NCBI GenBank assembly: GCA_943736015.1
Contig: OX031065.1
Span: forward strand, 18,490,427-18,554,426
From: Tridacna crocea
Taxonomy: Eukaryota > Mollusca > Bivalvia > Cardiida > Cardiidae
Length of the DNA stretch: 64,000 nucleotides
Reading direction: 5' to 3'
Of the stretch, positions 44,946 to 55,922 are shown one piece after another (position 1 is the stretch's first letter; each line of letters starts with the position of its first letter). The translations under genes and the position numbers were made by a program. The notes under the pieces were generated by a model, which did no database searches, had not been told where the DNA came from, and worked only from the letters and a program-made list of their open reading frames with translations.

Positions 44946-45764
44946 AAAAATTTGAAATTTATTCAATACAACACGTTAGTTGGATAGAAAATAAAGAAAA
45001 TAGCATAATTGAGAGAGGCTAGTATAAATACAGTTGTAAAAACTTGTTTCTATCGAATGGTAGTCATTTGAACACCCGGTAATTTCGACACCCAGTCATT
45101 TCGACACATATTGGTCATTTCAATTCCCGGTGGAAAAATGTTTGCAAACTTTGGTCATATCGACTTCTTATTTTATAGAGCACTTTTTAAACTCGACGTT
45201 TTATTATCAAGTTACTTTAATTTCTTTTAAAGATGTCATATCAGTGTAATTTTGTGTTGGTGTGTGACCAAAACATGTTTTTAAATAACTTTATCCAAGG
45301 GGAATTACTCCGAGTATGGGTAGATTTGTACAATTTTATGTATTCTACTCAGCCTTCTTAATAAAGAGATTAGTATGCAGTGTAATATTTATCACACCTT
45401 CACCCGTCTTTAACTGTGTTTGACTTCACATTTTTATCGATCGGAATGAATCATAATTAATGAAAATCCTACAAAATATAACAAATGTCCAGACTAGACC
45501 ACCTAAAAAAAGATTAAGAAAACATATATCCTTCACACATTCAAGATAAAAATGTATCTACATACAGTACGTCCATTTTACCGAATCTGTAATTTACAGA
45601 AACCTTTTTACATCCAGCACAGCGGAGTTTTTTTGTCATGCAGTGAGGTAACCTTTGAAAGCATTGTGTCAGTGAGAGCAAACCGCAATGCAGACTTTTT
45701 GAGCCATTTGGACCACATGGCAAACGATAAGTTAAAGAATGTTTGATTAATAATTGAGTTCTTC
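44946..45764. other. Unannotated gap with short internal repeats
   Basis: Around 45,075-45,170 the motif GTCATTTCGACACC and near-variants recur four times (AATTTCGACACCC, GTCATTTCGACAC, GTCATTTCAATTCCC, GTCATATCGAC). No gene is seen. Confidence 0.55.
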
Positions 45765-45856
45765 TTAAACCCTTTACCACACAATCCCAACTTTTAACAA
45801 CCCTGAAAAAGAAGCATTTTAAAAACATTTTGGGAAAAGGAGAAAATGCTGGTAAC
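45765..45856 (+). mobile_element. Palindromic TTAA family copy, right half missing
   Basis: TTAAACCCTTTACCACACAA through GGGAAAAGGAGAAAATGCTG and GTAACTAC, then unrelated sequence. Only the left arm of the hairpin survives. Confidence 0.8.
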
Positions 45857-45894
45857 TACAAACTACTTCTATATAAACTACCAAAAAAATGAGA

Positions 45895-46220
45895 AATTTT
45901 TGTACCCCCCACAAAATGAATGTTTTCGGGGTTGTACTTGAATCATCCACTTTGTCTGTGTATCTGTCTGTGTGTCTATCCATCTGAGTACAAAATAACA
46001 GTAATTTTGTGTCCCAAACTCCTCCTACAGTTTTCCTTCAACTGTATTGAAACTTTGCACATATATTAATCATAATTATATCAAAGATTTGCAAGATGCA
46101 CTTTTCAAGTGTCAACTCTTCCTAGTTGGAGAATTATCTCCCCTTGAATTTGACACTTTTTTTCTGGTAAAGGGCTGGCAGGGGTATTAAGTCACATTAA
46201 GTCACAGCTCTAGTTCAACT
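45895..46220 (+). repeat. 'TTTTGTACCCCCCACAAAAT' dispersed repeat
   Basis: It opens with a CCCCCC block and a TGTCTG-rich stretch, then CAAACTCCTCCTACAGTTTT, which also occurs in the 51-kb repeat (CAACTCCTCCTACAGTTTTC). It closes near ATTAAGTCACAGCTCTAGTTC. It is a short member of the same superfamily. Confidence 0.65.
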
Positions 46221-46639
46221 TGCTGAAATAAAAAGGAATTGCAGACAACAAATGAAATGTAGTTCAAGCAATGAGATTTGTCTCTGACAGTCAAAAACAT
46301 ATTGGGAATGTAATTCAAAAATAGGTTAAGTGTTTGATAGAAAAAATTATTTGTTGGAAAAGGAGAAAATGCTAGTTCCCAATATTTTCTCATTTCCACA
46401 TTATTTTCAAAATACATTTTCCTGGAGGTAATCAAGGGTTAATGAACTTTTCTTTCCATCTTTGGAGTGTAAATATGGAAGGGAGGTGCAAAACGCAGAA
46501 ACTAGTTTACCTCGTTGGAGAAGAGAGAAATCAAAAAACGTAATATTTTTCAGGAAGAAGTTGTGAAGTATTTAACAAAAAAGTGTGGCAAGAGTTCTCT
46601 ACTATCCACACTCAGTGTTTTTTTTTTTTTTAAAAAACA

Positions 46640-46890
46640 AAGAGAAATGGACCAGTGGTTTGGAAGATAACAGGGTTCAGACTAGCACACCAAGACACAT
46701 GAACCTGGATGAGAGCCTTTATCGTTGGTACTCAGACTTAAGTTCAAGAAATATTATTGTAAGTGGTAATATGCTTGTCAAAAAGGCGAAGAAACTTGGC
46801 TGTGAGCTGGGGATTCAGGATTTATCTTATTCCAATGGATGGCCAGCCAGATTTAAGAAATGCCATAGTATTAGAGCATGCAAACCTAAA
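46640..46890 (+). pseudogene. pogo/Tigger-type transposase, CENP-B-like DNA-binding fragment
   Basis: The open frame reads KNKEKWTSGLEDNRVQ, then LDESLYRWYSDLSSRNIIVS, GNMLVKKAKKLGCELGIQDL and YSNGWPARFKKCHSI. This is the second helix-turn-helix (HTH_Tnp_Tc5/CENP-B type) of pogo-like Tc1/mariner transposases. The hallmarks are the LDExLYRW start, the VSGxML turn and the SNGWxxRFKKxH end. The first HTH upstream is not readable beyond a T-run at 46,619, and the DDE catalytic domain is absent downstream: the frame runs into low-complexity sequence and a TTAA-family right half at 46,976. So it is a fragment. A domesticated host gene exon is a less likely alternative because there are no good splice sites around it. 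Confidence 0.82.
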
Positions 46891-46975
46891 TATAAGATTG
46901 TTTTTCAAGTCCAACCCAAGTTTTTACTGGTTTTAATTCTTTATCTCGACCAAATTCCTGTTGACTTTTTTTTTT

Positions 46976-47116
46976 AACCCGCAATTTCTCCTTTTCTCAC
47001 ACTGTTTTGAACTCTTTACAAAACAAATTTCAAATTTTTAGTCACCTTTATTTTGTCATCTGCAAATGCTTTTGATTTCGACAAACCTAAAATATTGTCG
47101 TTTGGTAATGAGTTAA
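46976..47116 (+). mobile_element. Right half of a TTAA-family copy between direct repeats
   Basis: TTTCTCCTTTTCTCACACTG to GTTTGGTAATGAGTTAA. It is flanked by near-identical sequence on both sides (ATCTCGACCAAATTCCTGTT before, ATTTCGACCAAATTCCTGTT after), too long for the usual TTAA duplication. Confidence 0.75.
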
Positions 47117-48250
47117 TTTTTTATTTCGACCAAATTCCTGTTGATTTTACAAGATAGGCCTTTCCTATTTCTTTACCCAAAAAACTTTTCTTCAGTGTCG
47201 TTAAAACATGGGACTGTTTAAAGCGCAGCCCGGATTCAGTCCAATCATTTTTTCCTTTTTTATATTGTGTCATTACTTTGTCAAAAATGGACATCATTAA
47301 AAAAAAAAGGGTGGGGGGGAATAAAATAAATCGAACTGTAATTAGGCTGTGTAAAAGGTTAGATGTAAAACCAAATTTGTCACACTTAATAGTAATATAG
47401 CTGACGAAAGAGTTGCCTCTGAAAAAGTAAACTGACCGTTTAATCAATACTGTAGCAAAACAAATGATTGCCAAGTGCAGGGAAAACGTAAATGATAACT
47501 ACTGCAACTAAAAATTGAATTGTCTGTACTTTTTCTCTTTCATATTCTCTGTTCTTCCCACGTGGTATGGCATTTGATTTTTAGATATAACTCTTTACAA
47601 AACAACCAAATTATGGACTAAACCAGACTAAAAGCATTTACGGGCGTACATACACGACTAACTACATTTGCTCAAATGATAATTTTCTTTCTCTGATATT
47701 ATAGGAATATTGTGGGAAAAAGAAGCAAAGGCTGTTTACCAGTATTTTCTCATTGTCCAGCAATGTTTTCAAAAACTTCTTTCATAGTTATTAAAGCTTG
47801 GGATCGCACTACTTGTTCCTTTAGAATGAACATATTTTTTAACGCAATTTTTGTTTTATAAGATTTAATATATTTTTCATAGCTATATATTTTTGTATAT
47901 ATAATATCTTCCAATCAATTGTGTTATCCTTTATTTTACCTTTATTTTCTTTAGTTAGTTTAAACATATTTTATTTGCAACATTTTGCATACAAAATATA
48001 ATAAGACAATTACAAAGTATACTTATCTTCTTTAGTTCAATAGATCTACTGGACTACTCATTAGTAATACGATTGCATTATGGCCTATCGAATTCTGTGA
48101 ATTCTGAAAGATTTCTTGAAACAAATGGCAACTGCGAAATTATTTTTTCGCCGTGCTTTTACCCATTTTGCTGCATCTTTGCAGCAACTTTTGTACTTGT
48201 TGATTATAATAATCAGGAAATAAAAGACAGAGAATATGTGGACTAGAGAT
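47117..48250. other. Anonymous DNA with one worn TTAA-family copy
   Basis: A worn copy lies at about 47,590-47,800 (GAATATTGTGGGAAAAAGAA marks its core). The rest is AT-rich, with no gene seen. Confidence 0.55.
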
Positions 48251-48616
48251 TGGCTCTGTGTAGGTCCGTGGTAGGTCCGTATCGATCCGTGATGATTCGT
48301 ACTACTACGTATCGGATCATTCTTATTCGTACTAATCCGTACCTGTACCGTAGCAAATCGTAGTGTATCCGTCCTACAATCATCCTGATTTGTATGGCTC
48401 CGTATTAAACCGTGTCCAACTGTAACAGTCCGTGTCACTCCTGGAACTCTGAACTACATTTTGGCTGTAGATCCGTCGAACTCTGTACTTACACCGTTGT
48501 GTATCCGTATTGGAACCATACGTAGCAGACTACGGAATTTGTCATTTCCGTAGTCATCCGTGAGCGATTAGACCGTAGCTCTTCCATGGCGGTCTTCCGT
48601 GAACATGTGACTGGGG
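48251..48616 (-). repeat. CCGTA-rich subterminal array (right-facing end)
   Basis: Reverse-complement relative of 28,613-29,098, ending at GTGACTGGGG. The outermost ~45 bp match best (CCCC(A/G)GTCACA, CCGCCA(T/C)GGAAGAGC). The inner part is a scramble of TCCGTA/TACGGA words in both directions. Confidence 0.75.
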
Positions 48617-48899
48617 CTTTATCAGATCTTGACATGTTTTCACAAACAAACTTTTTATAATGTTACAATTTCCCTTGATAAAATAGGTTTTTAAAGCCGA
48701 TTGAAATACAATGAAATATGTTTATGTTTCATGGTATTGTCCATATATAAAATCATTTTATCATATAAGACAGTGAAGGCGTTCCATTTACTTGAGATGA
48801 AATTGTTAATTGTATGTAAAACTGTAAATAGTTTTAAATGTAAATTAATGATGTTTGGTAGAAATGTTCACGCGCATCCAAACTGCGCATGTATATTTC

Positions 48900-49400
48900 T
48901 CACAGATAGTAAAACTGTCAGCGCTATTGCATATTTTTCACTTGAATGGCAACAGTAACAGCGGACCGACGGTGCACTTTTACAAGTGGAACATTCCATG
49001 GATGGTACTAGTACGGTTGCACCAGCCATGGTATTCAATGGTCGAAATAAAATGGGGAAGTTTTCATCAAAACGAACGCTTATTTGTCTTGGAAAAAGGA
49101 AATTGTCAGCCATCCAACTGGGAAAACGATACAGCTTCTGACGTTTTCCTGACAATGGCAGGCCAGTTGTCATGCTATCCTTTCAGGAATAAGGTGATAG
49201 CATCAAAACTGGCCTGCCAGTGTAAGGATGATATGACTGGTAAAGAACTAGCTGGAAAAAAAGTCCAGTTACACAATGAAACAGGCAGAAAATTGAAGCG
49301 GTTGAAGTATACCTATTTCTTGAAGTATAGCTATTTCCTTTTGAAAAATACTGTGGGAAAAGGAGAAATTTCTTCTACTGAATAATTTTTCCTTTTTCCA
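48900..49400 (+). other. Coding-like but unassigned stretch with a 60-bp hairpin
   Basis: Base composition is more balanced here than in the flanks. One frame from ATG at 49,000 reads MDGTSTVAPAMVFNGRNKMG and about 27 more codons; another frame is open from 48,855 to 49,385. Neither shows a family I know. At 49,157-49,216 a hairpin is present: CAGGCCAGTTGTCATGCTAT is answered by ATAGCATCAAAACTGGCCTG. At 49,340-49,420 a TTAA-family-like GTGGGAAAAGGAGAAAT follows. Confidence 0.35.
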
Positions 49401-51087
49401 TCATGTCTGCTGAGCTTTTATCTCATTTTTTCCAGACATTTCTTTTTTTTTGTATTTCTATGAGCCATATGGCCATAATCATATATGCAAATTTATAAGA
49501 AAAGAACTACATGTAGACAACGAAGGGTTTGATATGAATTTGAGGTACATATGTTAATTTTTTGAAGGAGTATAGGATCCAAAATTAATGTGGGAAAAGG
49601 AGAAATCACTTTTAATGAGCATGAGCAATTTCTTCTTTCCCTCTATGTCTGCTGAGCTTCTATTATATACTAGTAGTTTTCCTTGGAAAAAATTAACTTC
49701 CAACGTGACCTTCATCCCTGTTTCCTGGGAAAAGAAGCACGAGTTGGTGCCATTTTTATTTTTTCTTATTGTCAAGATTTGTAAGTACTATGGTTGTGGA
49801 CATTTTTAAAAAAATCTGTCCGTTAGAAAGTATGTTTTCACTGAAGATTAACCCTTAACCCGGTCAAATTATCTCCCTTTTTAACTCAGTGGTCTATAAT
49901 ATAAAATGCATATTGGTACATTTACCATTCTCAGAACCAGGCTTTTTCTTGTTTTTTGTGCAAAACTGAATTATTTTTCTTTAAAGTGATGTAGAGCGGG
50001 TTCGTCTTATTCCGAATATCGTATAATGCCGAATACTTTCAACCAATCTTTCCTTGTGTTACAATTGCACATAATACTGTTAAAAAATGCACATGTGCAG
50101 AAAGCGCGATCTTCTTTTAAAGTTTCAAGTCCGTCAAGTTTTGAAAAGGCAAGAAATTTCAATTCGTTTGAAAAGTAAGAATTCTATCAACACCTCTTAC
50201 GTAGTTGGTTAAGTCAGACTGTTTTGAATTTTTTCTCAAGTCAGTTCCCTGTGAACGATATCTATATGGAAATGAAAGTTTATTGATAATAGAAAGCAAG
50301 TCATTCTGTGAAAGGACATTTAAATGATGTCACATGCTGTTTACGATATTTATCGGGGTATACGGAAGAGACGACATTAAATTGTAGAGTCGAGTCTTTC
50401 GGATATATCAAGTTTCTTTAATTAATACCCTTTTAATCTCAACAAATTTAACCTGTTTTAAATTGAAAGTTAGACAAATTGAAGTTTTTCGTAATATTTG
50501 TTGGTTAGAGAAGAAAATAGGCAAGAGCGTCGGGTAAAGTCAATGGATTGTCAATTTGAACTGCATTTGAATTGAACCAGATTGGGTTTAATAACCAGAA
50601 TAAACCGATGGACCTGGAACGGACTAAGAAACCAAATATGACAATATTTCTTTAGTCTGGTATGAAATCAACAAAAATTTACATTTACCACAGCCATTTA
50701 CTAGTTTCAAATTCGCTAGTCTATCAGTACTTTGATTATATATCTGGAACTGAACGGTTTTGTTTAAAAAATACGAATGTATTCGGAAGACCCGACGGTA
50801 TCAGAAATTATCCGTAAGTACTAGGTGGATGGTACCCGGTGTTTCTTGTTAACCTATCATCGAAAAGAAATATCTACCATACACAATCAATGGCGATATG
50901 TTGCTACAGGTAAACAACACATAATTTTTCGTGAGTTTCAAATAGTTCTTGAAATTTTCAATTTTTGTCATAAAGTATCCGGAAATTGCCCATGCCGCTC
51001 TATATTTGTATATTCTTCTGGTAATTTTCCTGTTTAATTGACTGTTAAAGGAAAGTGTGTTAAATCCAATATATGCTGAATATACCT
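49401..51087. other. Anonymous DNA
   Basis: At 49,585-49,660 a second GTGGGAAAAGGAGAAAT...TGTCTGCTGAGCTT piece repeats the arrangement at 49,355-49,420, so a variant of the palindromic family is present twice. I see no gene in 49,700-51,087. Confidence 0.5.
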
Positions 51088-52231
51088 TTTTATACGCCCG
51101 AAGGGTTGTATTATGTTATACCCCCAGTCGTCTGTCCGTCCGTCTGTCCGTCCGTCTGTCCGTCCGTTAGCAATTTCTTGTGTGCGCAACTCCTCCTACA
51201 GTTTTCATCGGAATTATTTGAAACTTGCCACAATGAATCTCCATGATGTCTAGTTGTGCACCCGGGTCTTAGAATTTTGATGGCTGTTTGCGTTCTAAAA
51301 TTATCTGCCCTTGATTTCTGAAAATAACCAACTTTTCACTTTGAATTTTTGTTCAGGCCTTAACTTCCATAACATAAAAGGTATCAACTTGAAACTACAT
51401 ACACTGATAGAACACATTATGGAGAAGTGCAGTGCACATGAATCATAACTCTGTGACCTTTATTTTTTGAGTTATTGCCCTTTGTTAATTTTCAGTTTGA
51501 ATTTTTTTTGTCCAGGCCATAACTTCCAAATTATAAAAGCTATGAACCTGGAACTTCATAGGCTGATAGAACACATTATGGAGAAGTGCAGTGCACATGA
51601 ACCATAACTCTGCCCCCTTTATTTTTTGAGTTATTGCCCTTTGTTATTTTTTAGTTTTAATTTTTGTCCAGGCCATAACTTCCAAACTATAAAAGGTATC
51701 AACTTGAAACTACATACACTGATAGAACACATTATGGAGAAGTGCAGTGCCCATGAACTATAACTCTGTGACTTTTATTTTTTGAGTTATTGCCCTTTGT
51801 TAATTTTTTTAGTTTTAATTTTTTTCCAGGCCATAACTCCTAAACTTTAAAACCTATCATCTTGAAACTTCAAAGACTAATAGAACACATTATGAAGAAG
51901 TGCACTGCACAAGAACCATAACTCTGCCATCCTTCTTTTTGAGTTATTACCCTTTGTTAATTTTCTCCCTGAATTTTCGTCTGGGCCATAATTTCTAAAA
52001 TATAAAAGCTATGATCTTGAACCTTTCAAGACTGATAGAACACCTTGTGGAGGACAGCAATTCACAAAATTTGTAACTGTGCCACCCTTCTTTTTTTAGT
52101 TATTGCCCTTTAACATTTTTCACATATCATGGAGATTAATTACTCTTCATTCATGGCCCTTCCGTTATTTCAACTCATTTCACTGACAAGCCCCTTCGGG
52201 CATATATGCGCCGCTTTGCGAAGCTCTTGTT
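51088..52231 (+). repeat. 'ATACGCCCGAAGGGTTGT' dispersed repeat with ~157-bp units
   Basis: It opens TTTTTATACGCCCGAAGGG and a (GTCCGTCT)n block, and closes CCCCTTCGGGCATATATGCG then GAAGCTCTTGTT. CCCGAAGGG and CCCCTTCGGG make the ends partly inverted. The interior is five units of ~157 bp aligned on CCAGGCCATAACTTCC (51,355; 51,511; 51,669; 51,829; 51,984). Each unit carries 'GATAGAACACATTATGGAGA' and TTTTTGAGTTATTGCCCTTT. Confidence 0.88.
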
Positions 52232-52692
52232 CAAAAGTGAATTTCTTGGAAACAAGCACGGGGACCCCCGTTTTTTTTCATTGTAATTTACATACAAGAG
52301 ACATGATGAGCTTTGTATGTGCAAAGTTTAAAAAAAATCTGTCCGTTAGAAGAATTTGTCATAAACGTCCTTACATGAAGTATGGAAACACCTACCAGTT
52401 AAGTTCGAAGCCGAGTGCTATGGACCGGAACCATAATCGGTAAGAAATAAAACCTATGAAAATGGATCCAAGAAGCTGACGCTTAGATAGATCCTACAGC
52501 AGTGTAAATAGTGTAAACAGTGTAGATGTATTATCAGTAATAAGGGTTAATAAGATCAGGCAAATGATAGACATGTTGGAAACCAGCATTTTCCCCTGTT
52601 CTCAAAATGTTTTCTTTTCTTTATGGGCCAAACTATGTCACTTCATCCAAATTAACAACATTTTGATATGCCATCTGCAAAAGCTTTCAATT
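52232..52692. other. Unannotated gap
   Basis: TTTAAAAAAAATCTGTCCGT at ~52,328 repeats TTTAAAAAAATCTGTCCGTT near 49,805, so a small dispersed repeat is present. A worn TTAA-family remnant lies at about 52,540-52,620. No gene is seen. Confidence 0.5.
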
Positions 52693-52899
52693 TTAACTCT
52701 TTACCAAACGACAAAATTTTAGACTGGTCCAAATTGAAAGCATTTGCAGACATCAAAATAAAAGTGACCAAGATTTGAAATTTGTATCGAAGAGGACAGA
52801 AAGCATTGTTACCAGCATTTTCTCCTATTCCCATAATGTTTTCAAAGGGCTTCTTTTTCTGGGTCGTCAAAAGTTGGCACTGTGTGGTAAAGGGTTTAA
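52693..52899 (-). mobile_element. Palindromic TTAA family copy, core partly deleted
   Basis: TTAACTCTTTACCAAACGAC to GTGGTAAAGGGTTTAA. The left arm of the hairpin is deleted (GAAAGCATTGTTACCAGCAT), so only the right arm remains. Confidence 0.85.
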
Positions 52900-53168
52900 C
52901 CAGTCTAAGATTTTGTCGTTAAAAAAAAAAATTTAAAAAAATAACATTTTAGACTGAGTCCTGCATCAAGACTTTTGCACTAGATTTATTTCATGATTAT
53001 TTTTTTATTGTTTTGATGCAGATTTAAGTAGATATAAAAAGTCAGTGGCGATTTCCACTTCGTGAAAAATCCAAATGTTTCGTATTTTAGGCATAACGCC
53101 CTGTTGGCTGCATGAAGTTCAAAGCTGGAGAAACTTAATTAGCCATGCATAATCAAAGAAATGATAAA

Positions 53169-55219
53169 ACAAGAGGGTCAAGATGGCCCTGGATCGCTCA
53201 CTTGAATTTTTGAGATGACCATAGCCTATTTTTTTTTTTTGAGGTATTGAAACATTGGAACCAAATTTATAATTTTGCTAGGCAATTTTCAAAAGGTCAC
53301 CTGTAAAATTGATTTCGAAATCTGGCCATCAGTTTCAAAAAGAAGAATTTTTAAGAATTCTTCATTTCTGTATAACAGCAAGTGTCCCCCATCCACGAGA
53401 GCCATGTTTCTTGATAGATCAAAATTTACGAACAAGTTTTGAAAAAGGTCACCCAAGGAACATTTAGGAAAATTTCTTTTAAAATCTGGCCAGCGGTTTC
53501 AGAGAAAGAGAATTTTCAAGAATTTCATCATGTCCATATAGTGCAAGTAGCCCCCATTCACAAGAGCAAGGATCACCCAAGGAACATCTCTGTCAAATTA
53601 TTTTAAAATCTGACTAGGGGTTTTAGAGAAGACGAATTTTCAAGAATTTCTTCATTTCCATATAGTGCAAGTGGCCCCCATTCACCAGAGCCATGTTTCT
53701 TGACGGATCAAAATTTTGTGAACAGTTTTTTAAAAGGGTCACCCAAGGATCATCTCTGTGAAATCATTTCAAAATCTGTCCAGCCGTTTCAGAGAAAAAG
53801 AATTTTTAAAAATTTCTGCATTTCCCTATAGTGCAAGTAGCCCCCATTCACCAGAGCCATGTTTCTTCACCAATCAAAATTTCGCAAACATATTTTGAAA
53901 AGGGTCACCCAAGGAACATCCCTGAGAAATTATTTCAAAATCTGACCAGCGGTTTCAGAGTAGAAAATCTTTTAAGAATTTCCTCATTTCCCTATAGTGC
54001 AAGTAGCCCCCATTCACCAGAGCCATGTTTCTAGACCAATCAAAATTTGGCAAACAATTTTTGAAAAGGGTCACCCAAGGAACAACTCTGTGAAATTATT
54101 TCAAAATCTGACTAGCGGTTTCAGAGAAGAAGATTTTTTAAGAATTCCTTTATTTCTGTATAGTGCAAGTAGCCCCCATTCACCAGAGCCACATTTTTTG
54201 ACAGATCAAAGTTTCACGAACAGTTTTTGAAAAGGGTCACCCAAGGAACATATGTGTGAAATTAGTTCAAAATCTGACCAGCGGTTTCAGAGGAGAAGAT
54301 TTTTAAAGAATTCCTTGATTTCTGTATAGTGCAAGTAGCCCCCATTCACCAGAGCCACAATTTTTGACGGATCAAAATTTCAGAGAAGAAGATTTTTTAA
54401 GAATTCCTTTATTTCTGTATAGTGCAAGTAGCCCCCATTCACCAGAGCCACATTTTTTGACAGATCAAAATTTCACGAACAAGTTTTGAAAAGGGTCACC
54501 CAAGGAACATATGTGTGAAATTAGTTCAAAATCTGACCAGCGGTTTCAGAGGAGAAGATTTTTAAAGAATTCCTTGATTTCTGTATAGTGCAAGTAGCCC
54601 CCATTCACCAGAGCCACAATTTTTGACGGATCAAAATTTCAGAGAAGATTTTTTAAGAATTCCTTTATTTCTGTATAGTGCAAGTAGCCCCCATTCACCA
54701 GAGCCACATTTTTTGACAGATCAAAATTTCACGAACAATTTTTGAAAAGGGTCACCCAAGGAACATATGTGTGAAATTAGTTCAAAATCTGACCAGCGGT
54801 TTCAGAGGAGAAGATTTTTAAAGAATTCCTTGATTTCTCTATAGTGCAAGTAGCCCCCATTCACCAGAGCCACAATTTTTGACGGATCAAAATTTCACGA
54901 AAATTTTTTGAAAAGGGTCACCTAAGGAACATACCTGTGAAATAATTTCAAAATCTGACCAGTGGTTTCAGAGGAGAAGATTTTTAAAGAATTTGCTAAA
55001 AAATTCCATTTGGTTGCCATGGCAACCAGAGTTTTTGACAGAATCAAATTTTGTGTACAATTTCCAAAGAGGACCTCCCAAGGAACATTTCTGCCAAGTT
55101 TGGTCCAAATTGGCCCTGCAGTTTAGGAGGAGTTGATGTTTAAAGAATTGTTGACGACGCACGCGGACGACGCACGACGAGCAACGCATGACGGACGACG
55201 GACACCCAGTGACCCTAAA
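53169..55219 (+). repeat. 'ACAAGAGGGTCAAGATGGCC' repeat with ~167-bp tandem array
   Basis: It opens ACAAGAGGGTCAAGATGGCC and closes with a GACGACGCACGACG-type block and ACGGACACCCAGTGACC. The core is an array of 'AGTGCAAGTAGCCCCCATTC' units at about 53,538, 53,660, 53,827, 53,994, 54,160, 54,327, 54,419, 54,587, 54,679 and 54,842. Spacing is ~167 bp in the first part, then alternates ~167 and ~92 bp, giving a ~260-bp compound unit repeated at least twice. Short open frames that recur along the array are repeat translations. Confidence 0.92.
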
Positions 55220-55224
55220 TTGAA

Positions 55225-55346
55225 ATTTGGTTCTAGCAAGGGAGAAAACATTGTGGGAAAAGGAGAAAATGCTGGTTGCCACAATGTTTTCAATAGGCTT
55301 CTGTTTCAGGGTCGTAAAAACCAGGGATTGTTTGGCAAAGGGTTAA
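55225..55346 (-). mobile_element. Palindromic TTAA family fragment
   Basis: GAGAAAACATTGTGGGAAAA ... TTTGGCAAAGGGTTAA. The left terminal half is missing; it directly follows the previous repeat. Confidence 0.8.
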
Positions 55347-55412
55347 GGCTATAAACATCATTAATAGAACATTAAAATTTGTTTAGTATCAAATTTAACT
55401 GTTCATATCTAG

Positions 55413-55556
55413 GAACAGCAGCTGTATTACAAAGAGATAACAGAGGCATGTGTAGCCTCAGATGAGTCCAAGAGATCAGAAGCTCTACAGAGCTTAGCTA
55501 CAGATCCAGGCCTACATCAGATGTTACCCAGATTTACAACTTTTATCTCTGAGGGA
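55413..55556 (+). CDS. TAF6: TAF6 internal exon (TFIID subunit 6)
   Basis: The exon follows ...TTCATATCTAG and ends at GGA|GTAAGA, so both splice sites are good. It is exactly 48 codons in phase 0. It starts [20 protein letters not shown] and ends [12 protein letters not shown], matching the metazoan TAF6 stretch '[16 protein letters not shown]...[16 protein letters not shown]' that opens the conserved C-terminal HEAT-repeat (TAF6C) domain. TAF6 pairs with TAF9 through its histone fold (not in this window) and is a core scaffold of TFIID in the nucleus, acting in promoter recognition by RNA polymerase II. I could not find the neighbouring exons (histone fold upstream, VRVNVVQNNL downstream). 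Either the flanking introns are long, the 3' one at least 8.4 kb, or this is an isolated duplicate exon. The frame is intact. Confidence 0.93.
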
Positions 55557-55922
55557 GTAAGAATTTGGTCTCTTTTACTGTTGCTTTCATTATATTGATT
55601 TCAATGTAGTGCACTCTAAGGACATTTTTTGATGCCTTCTCAGAGGTAATGTACAAGATCATACAGAAAACCCAGTCTCATCTTAAAGCTTTTAGATGAT
55701 AATGGTGTTTTGCAAGGCCTGATTCCATTTAAACAATTGTAAAACTTTAACACCTGTAAAAATATTATTACATTATTTTTTCTGATCCAAAAATCTCTTA
55801 AGCTTGCCTATGGGGAATTGTTTTTCTTTACATATTGTTTTAAAGTTTATAGTTGAATAAAATATGTTGGACAGAGAACATATATTGTAGATTTACATGA
55901 TCATTGATGTATAACTGCCTAA

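Noticed and set aside
28613-48616. A single 20-kb Polinton-sized element bounded by the CCGTA arrays
   Set aside because: Nothing between the arrays looks like a polymerase, integrase, ATPase or capsid gene, and the ends do not look like that group; left as two related ends of unknown class.
53831-54230. Two similar ~70-codon frames (QVAPIHQSHV...)
   Set aside because: They are consecutive units of the 167-bp tandem repeat; similarity reflects the repeat, not a gene family.
53330-54970. CRISPR-like array
   Set aside because: Units are ~167 bp with no short direct repeat/unique spacer pattern, and the DNA is eukaryotic.
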